From Thermoplasmatota archaeon (lineage in GTDB: Archaea; Thermoplasmatota; Thermoplasmata; Lutacidiplasmatales; JAMCUS01): DNA of 64,000 bases. The position numbers and the translations under genes were made by a program. The stretch is from the NCBI GenBank assembly GCA_023379385.1, contig JAMCUS010000013.1, positions 1 through 64,000 on the forward strand, read 5' to 3'. Below the pieces are notes generated by a model. It saw only the letters and a program-made list of their open reading frames with translations, did not search any database and was not told the DNA's origin. This document shows positions 17,978-27,752 of this stretch, in pieces (position 1 is the stretch's first letter; every line of letters begins with the position of its first letter).

Positions 17978-19144
17978 ATGAAGATTGCAATTTTTTCAGA
18001 TACTTTTTTGCCAAATATGGATGGTGTATCAACCTATCTGTTCTATTTCATAAAGGAACTTGAAAATAATGGGCATGAGTTATATGTATTTGCCCCTGCT
18101 CCAACACATGTAAACGGATCTGATAAAGGGTACAATATATTCAGATCTTTTTCCATACCCTTTCCTATCTATGAAATGTACAGGTTGTCCATATTCCCAT
18201 ATATAAATGCCATACGATTGATTAAGAAAATTAAACCGGATATCATACATATACACACACCGTTTGTTTTAGGTACAGCTGGATTTTTAGCAGGAAGAGA
18301 ATTGGGAGTTCCAATTATAGGTACCTTTCATACAGCTTTCATAGATATGAAAACTTCCTTTAATACATTGTTGGTGAACAACCTGACCCTCAAAATGGCA
18401 TGGCTGTATAATATGGGCATCTACTGGAGATGTGATAGGCTTATTGTTCCCTCCTATATTGTTAAAAAAAATCTTATAAAATTTGCTAGAAAACCATTCA
18501 GAAAAGAACCTTATGTTATACCGAACGGTATTGATTACAACTTTTTTATAAGCATATCTAAAAATGTGGATATCCGTAAAATTTTTAATATAGGCAAAGA
18601 GAAGAAGATTATAACCTTCATTGGAAGGATAACAAAGGATAAGGGCGTCTATTCAATAGTCAACGCTGCTAAAAAAATAAAGGAAACATCTGCGATGTTT
18701 GTTATATGTGGGAAAGGCCCTGAAGAAGAGAATCTTAAAAGAATAGCTAAAAATATGAAAAATCTTATCTACGTAGGCTTCATACCTGAAGAGTACAAAT
18801 ATCCGCTTCTGAAAGAGAGCAGTATATTCATACTTCCATCTATGGCTGACGTGTTTCCCATTTCAGCAATTGAGGCTATGTATGCGGGCACCAACGTGCT
18901 TGTATCCAGCGAAGGTGGCAATATGGATGTAATTGGATATGGTGAACGTGGTTTTGTATATGACTTTCATAACGAGCAGGACATGGTTGATAAGATCATG
19001 TTCATATTGAACAATATCAATAATTTGGAGAATATCAGAAAAAATGGAATTAGGTATACGCAACAAATCGCCAATATAAAGTACAATGTCCAAAATGTTT
19101 TGAAGATTTATGAAGAAACCCTGTTTGAAAAAAAATCAAAATAG
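17978..19144 (+). CDS. GT-B glycosyltransferase, family 4 type
   Basis: 388 residues, full GT-B length. The N-terminal domain begins MKIAIFSDTFLPNMDGVSTY, the acceptor-side loop of GT4 enzymes. The C-terminal nucleotide-sugar domain shows FIGRITKDKGVYSIVNAAK, ICGKGPEE and the E-x7-E motif region SSIFILPSMADVFPISAIEAM. It is soluble or peripheral and transfers a sugar from an activated donor to a lipid, glycan or diacylglycerol. Donor and acceptor cannot be read. It is divergent from a heavily sequon-bearing surface protein, so a role in cell-surface glycan or glycolipid synthesis is a fair guess. No SD; probably leaderless. Confidence 0.9.
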   Translation: MKIAIFSDTFLPNMDGVSTYLFYFIKELENNGHELYVFAPAPTHVNGSDKGYNIFRSFSIPFPIYEMYRLSIFPYINAIRLIKKIKPDIIHIHTPFVLGTAGFLAGRELGVPIIGTFHTAFIDMKTSFNTLLVNNLTLKMAWLYNMGIYWRCDRLIVPSYIVKKNLIKFARKPFRKEPYVIPNGIDYNFFISISKNVDIRKIFNIGKEKKIITFIGRITKDKGVYSIVNAAKKIKETSAMFVICGKGPEEENLKRIAKNMKNLIYVGFIPEEYKYPLLKESSIFILPSMADVFPISAIEAMYAGTNVLVSSEGGNMDVIGYGERGFVYDFHNEQDMVDKIMFILNNINNLENIRKNGIRYTQQIANIKYNVQNVLKIYEETLFEKKSK

Positions 19145-19266
19145 TTCTGCACTTAAATGCAATGAAAATGTGAAGATGAAGATCAATTATGTATAAACTG
19201 GAGATTTCACAGAACCGGGTTATTCAAGACGCAAAGATTTAGTAATATCTATGCAATGCCTTAAAC

Positions 19267-20601
19267 ATGGAAATTAGTCCTATTGATTATAGATACGGTA
19301 GAGAGATAATCAAAAAGATTTTTGATACGGAAGAGAGGCTTAACAGGATGCTCAGTGTAGAGGCAGCACTCGTCAGGGCATTATCACATTTTAGTATTGT
19401 TCCTGAGGAGGTAGCAAAAAGCATAAGTGAGAAGGCATCAACAAAATATGTAAAAGTCCAGAGGGTTAATGAACTCGAAAAGATAACAAAACATGATATA
19501 ACTGCTATAATCAGAGCACTTTCAGAGGTATCTGGTAATGATGCCAGATATATTCACTATGGAGCCACATCCAATGACATAATAGATACTGCCACTGCAC
19601 TTCAAATAAGAGATGCATTGCCATATATTGAGAAAAACCTTGAAAATCTTTTAACTGTTTTTGTAACTTTAGCGGAAAAACATATGAACGTTGCCATGAC
19701 GGGGAGAACTCACGGGCAGCATGCGGTTCCTATTACACTGGGCCTGAAGATGGCTGTATTCGCAGCCGAAGTTAAAAGACATTTAGAAAGAATAAAGGAA
19801 ATAAAACCAAGAATCATTGTAGGGAAGATGTCTGGAGCAGTCGGAAGTGGGGCCGGTTGGCATGACTACTCCATAGAACTTGAAAGTGAAGTAATGAACT
19901 CACTGGGACTTGGACTGGATATAGGATCTACCCAGGTCATCTCCAGAGACAGGTACGCCGAATTTATAGCACTGCTTGCACTCATAGCAACCTCCATGGA
20001 AAAATTCGCACTTGAAATGAGGCTACTGCAGCAAAGTGAAATAAATGAACTTCAGGAGCCATTTGAAGAAAAGCAGGTGGGTAGTTCCACCATGGCGCAG
20101 AAAAGAAATCCCATTATATCCGAAAATATATGCTCAATAGCAAGGTTTGTAAGATCTTTTGTTATTACTGAATATGAGAATATGCCTTTATGGCATGAAC
20201 GGGACCTGTCCAACTCTGCCAACGAACGATTTATAATTCCGTATTCTATAATTTTGACTGATTACATTATATGGGAAACTGCAAAAATTTACAGTGAAGC
20301 AACTATAAACAGTGAAAACATGAAAGAAAATCTTTATAAATCTATAGAGGGAATAACTGCCGAAAATGTTCTACTCTACCTTACAGATAAAGGTATGAAT
20401 AGAGCAGAGGCACATGAGATCGTTAGATCTTTATATTTTAAATCACTGAAACTAAAAACAGGCTTCAAAAATTTGCTTATAACTGAAGATATTATAACTG
20501 AAGAAGAATCCAAGAAACTATTTAATATTGATAAATATATAGCTTCATCAATAACAAGAACTAAATATATATTAAGTAATATTAAAAAAGGTGTTGTTTA
20601 A
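19267..20601 (+). CDS. purB: Adenylosuccinate lyase
   Basis: 444 residues, typical PurB length. It cleaves SAICAR and adenylosuccinate with release of fumarate in purine synthesis. Seen: the N-terminal MEISPIDYRYG, the catalytic His segment GRTHGQHAVP, the flexible signature loop GSSTMAQKRNP (about 272-282) with the catalytic Ser, and the all-helical middle domain. No odd features. A small membrane-anchored protein gene begins 2 bp after the stop. Confidence 0.96.
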   Translation: MEISPIDYRYGREIIKKIFDTEERLNRMLSVEAALVRALSHFSIVPEEVAKSISEKASTKYVKVQRVNELEKITKHDITAIIRALSEVSGNDARYIHYGATSNDIIDTATALQIRDALPYIEKNLENLLTVFVTLAEKHMNVAMTGRTHGQHAVPITLGLKMAVFAAEVKRHLERIKEIKPRIIVGKMSGAVGSGAGWHDYSIELESEVMNSLGLGLDIGSTQVISRDRYAEFIALLALIATSMEKFALEMRLLQQSEINELQEPFEEKQVGSSTMAQKRNPIISENICSIARFVRSFVITEYENMPLWHERDLSNSANERFIIPYSIILTDYIIWETAKIYSEATINSENMKENLYKSIEGITAENVLLYLTDKGMNRAEAHEIVRSLYFKSLKLKTGFKNLLITEDIITEEESKKLFNIDKYIASSITRTKYILSNIKKGVV

Positions 20602-20603
20602 GA

Positions 20604-20927
20604 ATGGCTTTAGAATTGGTTACAATTGTATTGCTACTTGTTGTAATTGCCATATTTTATTGGGTATTATCCAACTATTTTAAGACACGGGCAGGCAGAT
20701 ATAAAACGAATCTATCCCCACCCAAAATGGATGAAGCACATAACTCTATAACGTGGTTAAAGGCATTCATATCTAATATTTACCAAGACGGTATCTATAC
20801 AGATAATGGTTACGAAAAGGCAACACAACTTCTTGCAGAAGCAGAGAAGGCGTACGGCGAAAGGAATTATACGCTAGCTATTGATCTTGTGAACAAAGGC
20901 AAAGAGGCATTGCTCAAAAAAAACTAA
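20604..20927 (+). CDS. Small membrane-anchored helical protein
   Basis: 107 residues; unrecognised. One N-terminal TM (VTIVLLLVVIAIFYWVLSNYF), then a soluble domain of about 70 residues whose last part (NGYEKATQLLAEAEKAYGERNYTLAIDLVNKGKEALLKK) resembles a TPR-like helical pair. It starts 2 bp after purB, so it is co-transcribed with it, and converges on grpE with a 4-bp overlap of stop codons. Function unknown. Confidence 0.65.
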   Translation: MALELVTIVLLLVVIAIFYWVLSNYFKTRAGRYKTNLSPPKMDEAHNSITWLKAFISNIYQDGIYTDNGYEKATQLLAEAEKAYGERNYTLAIDLVNKGKEALLKKN

Positions 20928-21427
20928 TTTTTATGTTTTGATACAATTACCTGTGCCGGTTTTATAAGCACTCCATTTATTTTATACCCCTTTCTTATAA
21001 CCTCTAACACCACATTGTCTGGATTTTTGTCATCTTCTTTTTCCATAAGCACTTCAGAAGATAGGGGATCAAATTGACTGTTGATGGGGTTTACAACCTC
21101 TAAACCGATCTCATTTAATGTTTTATTGAGGGCTGTTATTATCATACTCAATCCTTTTTTTCTATCATCAGTAAGCACTTTATTAAGGTCATTGAATGCT
21201 GCCTCTATTGATTCTAAAACAGGCAAAAGAGATTTTATGACTTTTACAGAACCATTGAGAAATGATTCTTCAAGTTCCTTTTTATTCCTTTTTCTAAAAT
21301 TATCAAATTCCGCCATAAGGTAGAGATACTTTTTTTTCCAGTCTTCTTCCTCAGTGGCCTCCTTTATAACCGTTTCTACAGGTATGGGTGGCCATCCACC
21401 AAAGGAATCCGAATCATTATTAACCAT
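20924..21427 (-). CDS. grpE: GrpE nucleotide-exchange factor
   Basis: 167 residues from ATG 21427 (ggtg SD 9 bases upstream; a GTG at 21439 is also possible). GrpE releases ADP from DnaK. Seen: an acidic N terminus, the long coiled-coil helix beginning WKKKYLYLMAEFDNFRKRN, and the C-terminal beta domain with EVIRKGYKINGVLIKPAQVIVSK, which is the family hallmark. Mesophilic and moderately thermophilic archaea carry grpE with dnaK/dnaJ, generally regarded as acquired from bacteria. The partner genes are not in this window, so the chaperone locus is split. Confidence 0.92.
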   Translation of the reverse strand: MVNNDSDSFGGWPPIPVETVIKEATEEEDWKKKYLYLMAEFDNFRKRNKKELEESFLNGSVKVIKSLLPVLESIEAAFNDLNKVLTDDRKKGLSMIITALNKTLNEIGLEVVNPINSQFDPLSSEVLMEKEDDKNPDNVVLEVIRKGYKINGVLIKPAQVIVSKHKN

Positions 21428-21675
21428 AAAACGATACACCTATTCAACAGTATTAAAAAGACAACATCAAATTTTAACTTTACGGTTGTCTCTATGCTGG
21501 ACATAGACCGTTAGGTAGCATTATATGAAATACAATGTATCTCAACGACAGCATTTCCCACAACTGTTGAAAAGACGTACTGAAGATACGCTGAAAATAA
21601 CGATAAACCGGATAGTGCTGTGTACTATCTCTACAGGCTGAGTGTATATTAAAATCTCTGTTTTGCAGCCCTTCA

Positions 21676-21707
21676 TTGCGGCTCTTAGTCAGTCATAAGA
21701 GCCGCAA
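21676..21707. repeat. Perfect 12-bp inverted repeat, stem-loop
   Basis: TTGCGGCTCTTA (21676-21687) and TAAGAGCCGCAA (21696-21707) are perfect inverted copies separated by the 8-nt loop gtcagtca, and are directly followed by aaaggagg. It is GC-rich against an AT-rich background. It lies just before the IS110-type relic. It could be an element end, a terminator-like stem or a leader structure. Confidence 0.7.
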
Positions 21708-21729
21708 AGGAGGTAGATTAAATGTATAA

Positions 21730-21865
21730 ACGAAAATGAACCCATCAATGAATATTATAATTCAATCAAGAAAAGGAAGGGGTCAGGTAGGTTTGCACAT
21801 GTATCCACAATGCGCAAACTCACGAGAATGATATACAAAATGCTAACAGAGAGAGAGGAGTAGAA
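21730..21865 (+). pseudogene. IS110-family transposase, C-terminal relic
   Basis: One frame reads NEPINEYYNSIKKRKGSG and then STMRKLTRMIYKMLTEREE before a TAG near 21863. The pattern 'N-x-x-x-x-x-Y-x-x-x-x-x-(K/R)-G-x-(G/A)-x-x-A-x-x-x-x-x-R-K-L-x-R-(M/I)-I-Y-x-M-L' is that of the IS116/IS110/IS902 transposase C terminus. Everything upstream (DEDD domain) is missing or unrecognisable, so the element is dead. Confidence 0.6.
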
Positions 21866-22455
21866 ATATCAAAGTCCTGTACTGACAGAGAAGAAGCTGT
21901 CAAAGCTTGAGGAGGAATGAACTAATCCGGATAAACAGGTCAACGAAACCTGCTGCATGGCTATCTATTACATGAGTCAGATTTCTGAACTCTTAGTGCT
22001 GAATGCCAGCATCTGTCTTCGCTGTATTGTCAGATTGCATCTACGAATGCTTATGCGTGTTTGCGAAAAGGCAGAAAAAACAGGTTTCGCCCTGAACCAT
22101 AGGATAGGATCATAAGGATGGAGGTGCTAACTATGTAACAGTGAAGGGCTGACCTTAGATTTTACATGCGTGTAATCTATCCGCATAACTAAAAAAAACC
22201 TGAATAGGTCAGGGGTACGGATTAGCAATGAACGAAAATGAGGTTGCAGACACATCGTAAACTCCAAGCAAAGTGTGTCAAGCAATAAAACAATACCAGA
22301 ACCAGAAAGGGAACGGGACAGAGGGTAGAGGGTTGTACCAAAAAAGTTTGAGCATCAGACAGATAATGACATCCAGAGGTGGTTGTTAATGTGGTTAACA
22401 AAAATCATAACACAGGGGTACTTAATTACAAAAAAGGTATGTTAAACTATTCTTA

Positions 22456-22956
22456 TCACAAAGGTTCTATCTTTCCAATCTTATGCCCTTTTACATCAAG
22501 TTTGGTAGAACGTTTAGATATTCCTTTAACCATTGTTTTAGAAATATTAAGATCTTTAGCTATATCAGTATAAAATTTCCATGTATCACCTACATAATCT
22601 TCAATTTTCTTTTCCAGTTTAATAAAATCTTTATCAGGCATGGATATTGTTGCCATGATATCTGTAATATCCATAATAGGTGTGGTTATATTCACCTGAA
22701 AAGCTTCAAAAAAGGTATGATATGCCTTCTCAGATACATTTTCTGAATTGGTTTGCCATCTGCTTTCTACCAGTTTCAGTTTATCCAGCAAATAAAGTGC
22801 TTCAAGGCCCTTCTCATTATACTTTTTCTTTATCTGTGTAGGCGTTAACCAATCAGTAGTAAGATCCTGAAATACCCTTTTTTTTTCTTCTGTGTTTACG
22901 GCATGGATAATGATCACCAGATCAACAGGATCAGTAATAACCTTAATTCTAGTCAT
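22456..22956 (-). CDS. Winged-helix transcriptional regulator (ArsR-like)
   Basis: 166 residues. The N-terminal half looks like a winged helix (LTTDWLTPTQIKKKYNEKGLEALYLLDKLKLVESRW), followed by a linker and a second helical region whose C terminus (DLNISKTMVKGISKRSTKL) reads as another helix-turn-helix-like segment with a basic tail. No Cys or metal ligands. It is probably a DNA-binding repressor; the target is not evident because the neighbours are IS relics. The ATG at 22956 is preceded by an AT-rich promoter-like stretch. I am sure of the general fold class only. Confidence 0.65.
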   Translation of the reverse strand: MTRIKVITDPVDLVIIIHAVNTEEKKRVFQDLTTDWLTPTQIKKKYNEKGLEALYLLDKLKLVESRWQTNSENVSEKAYHTFFEAFQVNITTPIMDITDIMATISMPDKDFIKLEKKIEDYVGDTWKFYTDIAKDLNISKTMVKGISKRSTKLDVKGHKIGKIEPL

Positions 22957-23083
22957 TTATATACCATAATGCATACTATATACTTAAAATTGATTGCAAC
23001 AAGTATGCTAACAAACCGTCTATTTCAAATTATTGTGAGTGATAAATAATTGAAATGCATCCATTTTATAGAACGTTAGGGGT

Positions 23084-23141
23084 ATGGGGGAAGCTATAAT
23101 ACTCCGACGCTTTAGCTAGGAGATACATGGACTTCCCCCAT
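23084..23141. repeat. Nested hairpin, probable IS200/IS605 end remnant
   Basis: ATGGGGGAAG (23084-23093) and CTTCCCCCAT (23132-23141) are perfect inverted copies. Inside them lies CTCC-gacgctttagcta-GGAG (23102-23122), which closely resembles the right-end hairpin of the TnpB relic 500 bp downstream (ctcc-gatactttagcat-ggag). It probably marks a second, largely deleted IS605-type element. Confidence 0.55.
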
Positions 23142-23237
23142 CATCCTTAACATAACTATAACTATAACTATATATATATGAAACGCATATATATATGTCT
23201 ATCTATGATACGTACATCAATACAGACGGTATCCAAA

Positions 23238-23630
23238 TAAGTAGTCTTTGAAGATTTAAATGTTCAGGGAATGGTTCAGAATCACAATCTAGCAAAGAGT
23301 ATATCAGACTCCTCCTGGAGCAAACTGATAGACATGTGTGTTTACAAAGCCGAAAATGCTGGTAAATACATAGAGTTTGTAAATCCAAGAGGTACAAGTC
23401 AGTTATGCTCACGTTGCGGAGCAGTTGTAAAGAAGGACTTATCCGTAAGAATCCATAGTTGTAATAACTGTGGATTAGTAATGGATCGGGATCTTAACGC
23501 TGCTCTGAACATAAGAGGGAGGTACATACGGCATGTGTGAAACTCTGTAAAAACGTCTGCGGATGCTCTGACCCCTACTCAGACAGCCGAGCAAGTCGGA
23601 AGTATGAAGCAGGAAGCTCCGATACTTTAG
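23238..23630 (+). pseudogene. tnpB: TnpB (IS200/IS605) C-terminal remnant with right end
   Basis: The frame starts abruptly (VFEDLNVQGM, the RuvC-II 'E-D-L' strand), then carries the zinc ribbon CSRCG...CNNCG and the RuvC-III D-x-x-A-A-x-N-I motif (DRDLNAALNI). An in-frame TGA at 23538 interrupts the tail; the same frame then continues to a TAG at 23628 with the usual QTAEQVGSMKQEAPIL-type end. The N-terminal two-thirds, with RuvC-I, is absent, and no tnpA is present. The final bases form the hairpin ctcc...ggag followed by tagttca, a typical IS605 right end. In intact elements the overlapping right end also encodes the guide (omega/re) RNA; here it is only a relic. Confidence 0.85.
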
Positions 23631-23683
23631 CATGGAGTAGTTCATTTAGCACTTAATAAATTTGTATGATATTGGTGAAATTT

Positions 23684-26600
23684 ATGTTTAAAGACACTGT
23701 AAAAAATTTATATTTACATAAATGGTGTTTAGCGACGATTTTCGTAATATTCCTATTTCTGGCGTCCCCTTTCACTGCTGTTGCATCAAATGGCCATTCT
23801 GTGCGAACGAATAATCTAACTGGCAGTTTAATAAAAAACGGAAATGGGCTGTATACTGTGGATCAATCAATCTCAAATAACAAAATGGTGCAGCTACCAT
23901 ATAGAATCCACAACACAGATAACGCCAGAACAACGGGGCCATATACAGGCATGATGACCGTTATGGTCTCATTTAAACTCTCCAACAGAACGGAACTCAA
24001 TCAATACTTAACAAATTTATCAGAGTTTAACAATCCGGAATACCATCATTACATGAGCAGAGCAGATTTTACAGCGAAATTCTCACCCTCTGAAACATTA
24101 TATTCAAATGCTGTCAACTACTTTTCTAAATTTCCCAGTACCAGAGTTACCACATTTTCGGATAGAGTATCCATAGTGATAAAAGCACCGTCAAGAGTTA
24201 TAGAAAAGATCTTCAATGTGAGCATAGAAAACTATAGAATGAATAACATTGAATTTTACTCTACAGATAATAAACCAGCACTGCCTTCGTATATAGGCCA
24301 ATCCATTGATTACATATCCGGATTGAGCAACCAATCGTCTATACAACTGAATTCATATCCTGCAGGAGGTATGAGACGATTTAACGAGAAACAGTTATTA
24401 AAAAGTAATAATATTATAACATCAGGTGGTTTTCCGCAACCGGTTACATCGGGTGGAGTTCAAAATATATACGGATCGGATCTTCAGGTTGCATACGACG
24501 AGCAGACGTTACTCAACACAACATATCCAACGAATGAGGTAATAGCAACAATACTGTGGTCAGGAAGTAACAGCAGCGGTACACCTGTAGGTCCGTTTTA
24601 TCCATCGGATATATACGCATATTACAATGCAACACTTCCATCATACGAACCGCATGCAAAGGTATACGGGGTACCAATAAACGGTGCACCCGAGCCTGGT
24701 GTATCCGCAACTTACGACGCTACAGGAGCAAATGGAGAGAACACACTGGATCTGGAAATGGTGGGAAGCACAGCACCGGGTGCAAGCGTATTCAATGTAT
24801 ACGGTCCAAATGCCACAATTACGAATCTAAATGAAGCTTTTGCATATATACTCAATCCGAACGCATCATTTCCACAGCTCAATAAGGTATCTGTTATAAC
24901 GAATTCATGGGGAGGGCCTGAATACAATAATACGGTATGGTACACATATCTGCAGGAGGCACAGGCGAGGGGTATAACAGTACTTGCAAGCAGTGGTGAC
25001 TCAGGAGACAATCCATCAAGCAGCAAGTACACACCGAATCCAAACTATCCTAGTGATTACGTACAGTTTCCGTCAGCCATGGCGTACAACAGCTTTGGAG
25101 TTACGGCGGTGGGAGGGACTACCCTCACACTATCATCAAATTTACAGATATTCAACCAGACGGCGTGGTATATATCAGCCAGCGATAGTGCAGACGGAGG
25201 TCCTGCAGGAAGCACAGGAGGTATAAGCCAGGTATTTCCGGAGCCAGTATGGCAACTGAATACAGAAGCCAATAATACATTGCAGGGACATGGCAGAGGT
25301 GTTCCTGATATTGCTGCCATCGGGAACAATACTATAATATATATATCTATAAATGGAAGTGGTAAGGGGATAGCAGAAGGGGGAACAAGCGTAGCATCGC
25401 CCGTGGAAGCGGGTATTGTAGCAGAAATGGATGCTATACTTAACTTAAATGCACAACCAAACCTAGGATATCTCAATCCGCTGATTTATCCGTTGGCCAA
25501 TCAGCAGGTAGCACCACAGACCACTACATCAACAACAGGTTTTTATCAGACAGGTGTGTATAACTCTACCCTGCCAACCCTTCCGTTCTACAATGTGATG
25601 TACGGAAGAAATCATGTATACAATGCATACTATGGCTATAACCTTGTTACGGGGTGGGGATCGATAGATGCATACAACTTCACAATGTATGTACTGAATG
25701 TGAATTATAACAACAGCATAGGCGCTTTATCCGGGGTAATGAATCAGTTGAATTTAACAGCACTTAATGTGACATCATATTATCCGAATGGAACCGTAAA
25801 TATAAACTTCAATGCATCAATACAGCAGAACTTTTTCATAGCGAATAGCATGGGTATGCCGATATACTGGATACAGAATGTGATTTATATATACGGTACA
25901 CCTGCAAAAGGATATAATATGTGGTATACGGGCTGGGTGGTGTACCCATTTTACTGGCTATATCCATCTGACGTAATATATGAATATAACTTTCCTGCCG
26001 GAAAGTTAGTTACTTTACCCCATAGCTTCAGGATAGCTTCATGGTTATCCAATCTTAATACGTTTAATAAGCAGACGATGAATTTTGAGGTGAATTCGCA
26101 GGTAATAACCCTGCTAGTTCCTGGATCCTCATATATAATTGGATTATTGAATTATAGTTATCTCTGGCAGGGATCTGTAATATCTAACGGGCCCTACCCA
26201 AACAATCCATATCCAGGTGGACTTGCACCGCAATTTGGAGTAGTTGGAGGGCCATCCCTTGGAAATGGAAATTTTTATGTGCCTACATATGGAAATATGA
26301 CACCATACCTGATGCCAATGGGGTCAAGCCAGTTTACAAAAGCCCCCTCAATGACATATAGCTACAGCGTAGATCAAACAGGAGAAAGCGCGACCAATCT
26401 GGCATGGGTAAAACAGAGCAATGGTGCGTGGAATATAACGACCTCTGCAGGAAGTACAGAACAGGGTGTATTATCATACATATCACAAACCGATTACAAA
26501 GTAACGTTTACAGAGAGTGGATTACCGGCAGGTACTATATGGTATGTGAACATAACAGGTGGTAAATCATATTCATCAACAACAGGAACAATAACATTTA

Positions 26601-27652
26601 GTGAGCCGAATGGGACGTACACATACACAGTAGCGTCAGAAGATAAAGCATACTCACCGAATCCTGCAACAGGATCTTTTACAGTAAACGGAGTGAATAC
26701 ATCTAAATCCATTACCTTTTCATTATTATCATCTGCGTATACTGCAACGTTTACAGATAGCAGATTGCCATCCGGTACTAAATGGTATGTAAATATAACC
26801 GGCGGTGCATCATATTCATCCGCAACCACCACGATAACATTTACAGAGCTGAATGGGACATACACATACACAGTAGCGACAGGAGATAAAGCGTACTCAC
26901 CTAACCCTGCAACAGGATCTTTTACAGTAAACGGAGCGAATGTTAGCCGAACAATATCATTTAATTTGGTAACGTATAGCGTAACGCTTACAGAGAGTGG
27001 ATTGCCACCGGGCACTAACTGGAGTGTAACGCTGAATGGAGTGACAGAGCAATCTACAGCATCAAGCATCGTATTTACAGAGCCCAATGGTACCTACGCG
27101 TATACAGTAAGCAATGTATCTGTATATTCAGCAACACCATCACCCGGCAGTGTAACTGTAAATGGTAAGAATGCGTCTGTATCTGTAATATTCAAGCAGG
27201 TTATGTATAGCGTAACGCTTACAGAGAGTGGATTGCCACTGGGCACTAACTGGAGTGTAACGCTGAATGGAGTGACAGAGCATTCTACAGCATCAAGCAT
27301 CGTATTTACAGAGCCCAATGGTACCTATGCGTACTTTATAGGATATGTGACAGGATATGCAACCTCATTTGTATCCGGTAGCGTAACGGTAAATGGAAAA
27401 GCAGTTACACTAACAATATCATTCACATCTACCAGTACATCTACCAACACGCCTACGGCAGTGTCATCATATGTGTACTATATTATTATTGTGGTAGTAA
27501 TAATAATTGTTGTTATTGCAGCAATTATACTCATGAAAAAGAAAGGCAAGTCATCAGGTGCTAGCATGGGTGCAAACAATGCAAGTTATACACAAAGCAC
27601 AATGCAAAATGGAATGGGAGGAGGACAATTTCCACCACAGCCACCAGTATAA
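23684..27652 (+). CDS. Membrane-anchored sedolisin (S53) protease with C-terminal repeats
   Basis: 1322 residues from ATG 23684 (SD ggtga; an earlier ATG at 23666 lacks one). Order: a signal/TM segment near residue 20-38 (CLATIFVIFLFLASPFTAVA); a pro-kumamolisin activation domain (about 85-195, ...EFNNPEYHHYMSRADFTAKF); the S53 catalytic domain with Glu352/Asp356 (GENTLDLE), oxyanion Asp439 (SSGDSGD) and Ser569 (GGTSVASP); and a Ca-site region near the domain end. A beta-rich region follows, then four ~78-residue repeats (T-x-S-G-L-P-x-G-T-x-W-x-V), a TM (YIIIVVVIIIVVIAAIILM) and a Gly/Pro-rich cytoplasmic tail. The family works at acid pH outside the cell, fitting an acidophile that feeds on protein. 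It is followed by a small membrane protein with a similar Pro/Gly tail. Confidence 0.92.
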   Translation: MFKDTVKNLYLHKWCLATIFVIFLFLASPFTAVASNGHSVRTNNLTGSLIKNGNGLYTVDQSISNNKMVQLPYRIHNTDNARTTGPYTGMMTVMVSFKLSNRTELNQYLTNLSEFNNPEYHHYMSRADFTAKFSPSETLYSNAVNYFSKFPSTRVTTFSDRVSIVIKAPSRVIEKIFNVSIENYRMNNIEFYSTDNKPALPSYIGQSIDYISGLSNQSSIQLNSYPAGGMRRFNEKQLLKSNNIITSGGFPQPVTSGGVQNIYGSDLQVAYDEQTLLNTTYPTNEVIATILWSGSNSSGTPVGPFYPSDIYAYYNATLPSYEPHAKVYGVPINGAPEPGVSATYDATGANGENTLDLEMVGSTAPGASVFNVYGPNATITNLNEAFAYILNPNASFPQLNKVSVITNSWGGPEYNNTVWYTYLQEAQARGITVLASSGDSGDNPSSSKYTPNPNYPSDYVQFPSAMAYNSFGVTAVGGTTLTLSSNLQIFNQTAWYISASDSADGGPAGSTGGISQVFPEPVWQLNTEANNTLQGHGRGVPDIAAIGNNTIIYISINGSGKGIAEGGTSVASPVEAGIVAEMDAILNLNAQPNLGYLNPLIYPLANQQVAPQTTTSTTGFYQTGVYNSTLPTLPFYNVMYGRNHVYNAYYGYNLVTGWGSIDAYNFTMYVLNVNYNNSIGALSGVMNQLNLTALNVTSYYPNGTVNINFNASIQQNFFIANSMGMPIYWIQNVIYIYGTPAKGYNMWYTGWVVYPFYWLYPSDVIYEYNFPAGKLVTLPHSFRIASWLSNLNTFNKQTMNFEVNSQVITLLVPGSSYIIGLLNYSYLWQGSVISNGPYPNNPYPGGLAPQFGVVGGPSLGNGNFYVPTYGNMTPYLMPMGSSQFTKAPSMTYSYSVDQTGESATNLAWVKQSNGAWNITTSAGSTEQGVLSYISQTDYKVTFTESGLPAGTIWYVNITGGKSYSSTTGTITFSEPNGTYTYTVASEDKAYSPNPATGSFTVNGVNTSKSITFSLLSSAYTATFTDSRLPSGTKWYVNITGGASYSSATTTITFTELNGTYTYTVATGDKAYSPNPATGSFTVNGANVSRTISFNLVTYSVTLTESGLPPGTNWSVTLNGVTEQSTASSIVFTEPNGTYAYTVSNVSVYSATPSPGSVTVNGKNASVSVIFKQVMYSVTLTESGLPLGTNWSVTLNGVTEHSTASSIVFTEPNGTYAYFIGYVTGYATSFVSGSVTVNGKAVTLTISFTSTSTSTNTPTAVSSYVYYIIIVVVIIIVVIAAIILMKKKGKSSGASMGANNASYTQSTMQNGMGGGQFPPQPPV
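26494..27430 (+). repeat. Four tandem repeats inside the sedolisin gene
   Basis: Four units of about 235 bp begin near 26500, 26740, 26974 and 27208. Units 3 and 4 are almost identical in DNA over about 125 bp (26977-27104 versus 27211-27338), whereas units 1 and 2 match each other best. Each encodes a beta domain opening (F/L)T(E/D)S-x-LP-x-GT-x-W. The pattern shows two rounds of duplication, the last one recent or homogenised. Confidence 0.85.
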
Positions 27653-27752
27653 CCCAATATGTAAAGGCAAAAGTTATAACATTTATTTTATATAGTAAAA
27701 TTAAAAGTAAAATATATATACAAATAATACATTGAAGGTTTAGTGATTTAAA

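Larger units (their letters stand above)
21440..22455. other. Gene-poor region of decayed insertion sequences
   Basis: About 1 kb without an intact gene. It holds a strong hairpin (21676-21707) and an IS110-type transposase C-terminal relic (about 21730-21865). The rest (21870-22455) has short frames only, including a 46-codon frame from 21972 with no recognisable similarity. The 14-mer tcaacgaaacctgc near 21939 recurs near 1170. The regional gene density and repeated stop codons point to old mobile-element debris. Confidence 0.55.

Noticed and set aside
21972..22112. 46-codon frame in the IS relic region
   Set aside because: No SD, no recognisable motif, and it lies amid decayed sequence.
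26494..27318. Minus-strand open frames of 197 and 74 codons over the sedolisin repeats
   Set aside because: They arise because the repeat units are open antisense; the two frames repeat the same shadow sequence and the plus strand carries the protease.
23666..27652. Thermopsin (A5) protease
   Set aside because: The pro-kumamolisin domain and E-x3-D plus GGTSVASP identify sedolisin; only the C-terminal repeats resemble those seen in thermopsin-like proteins.
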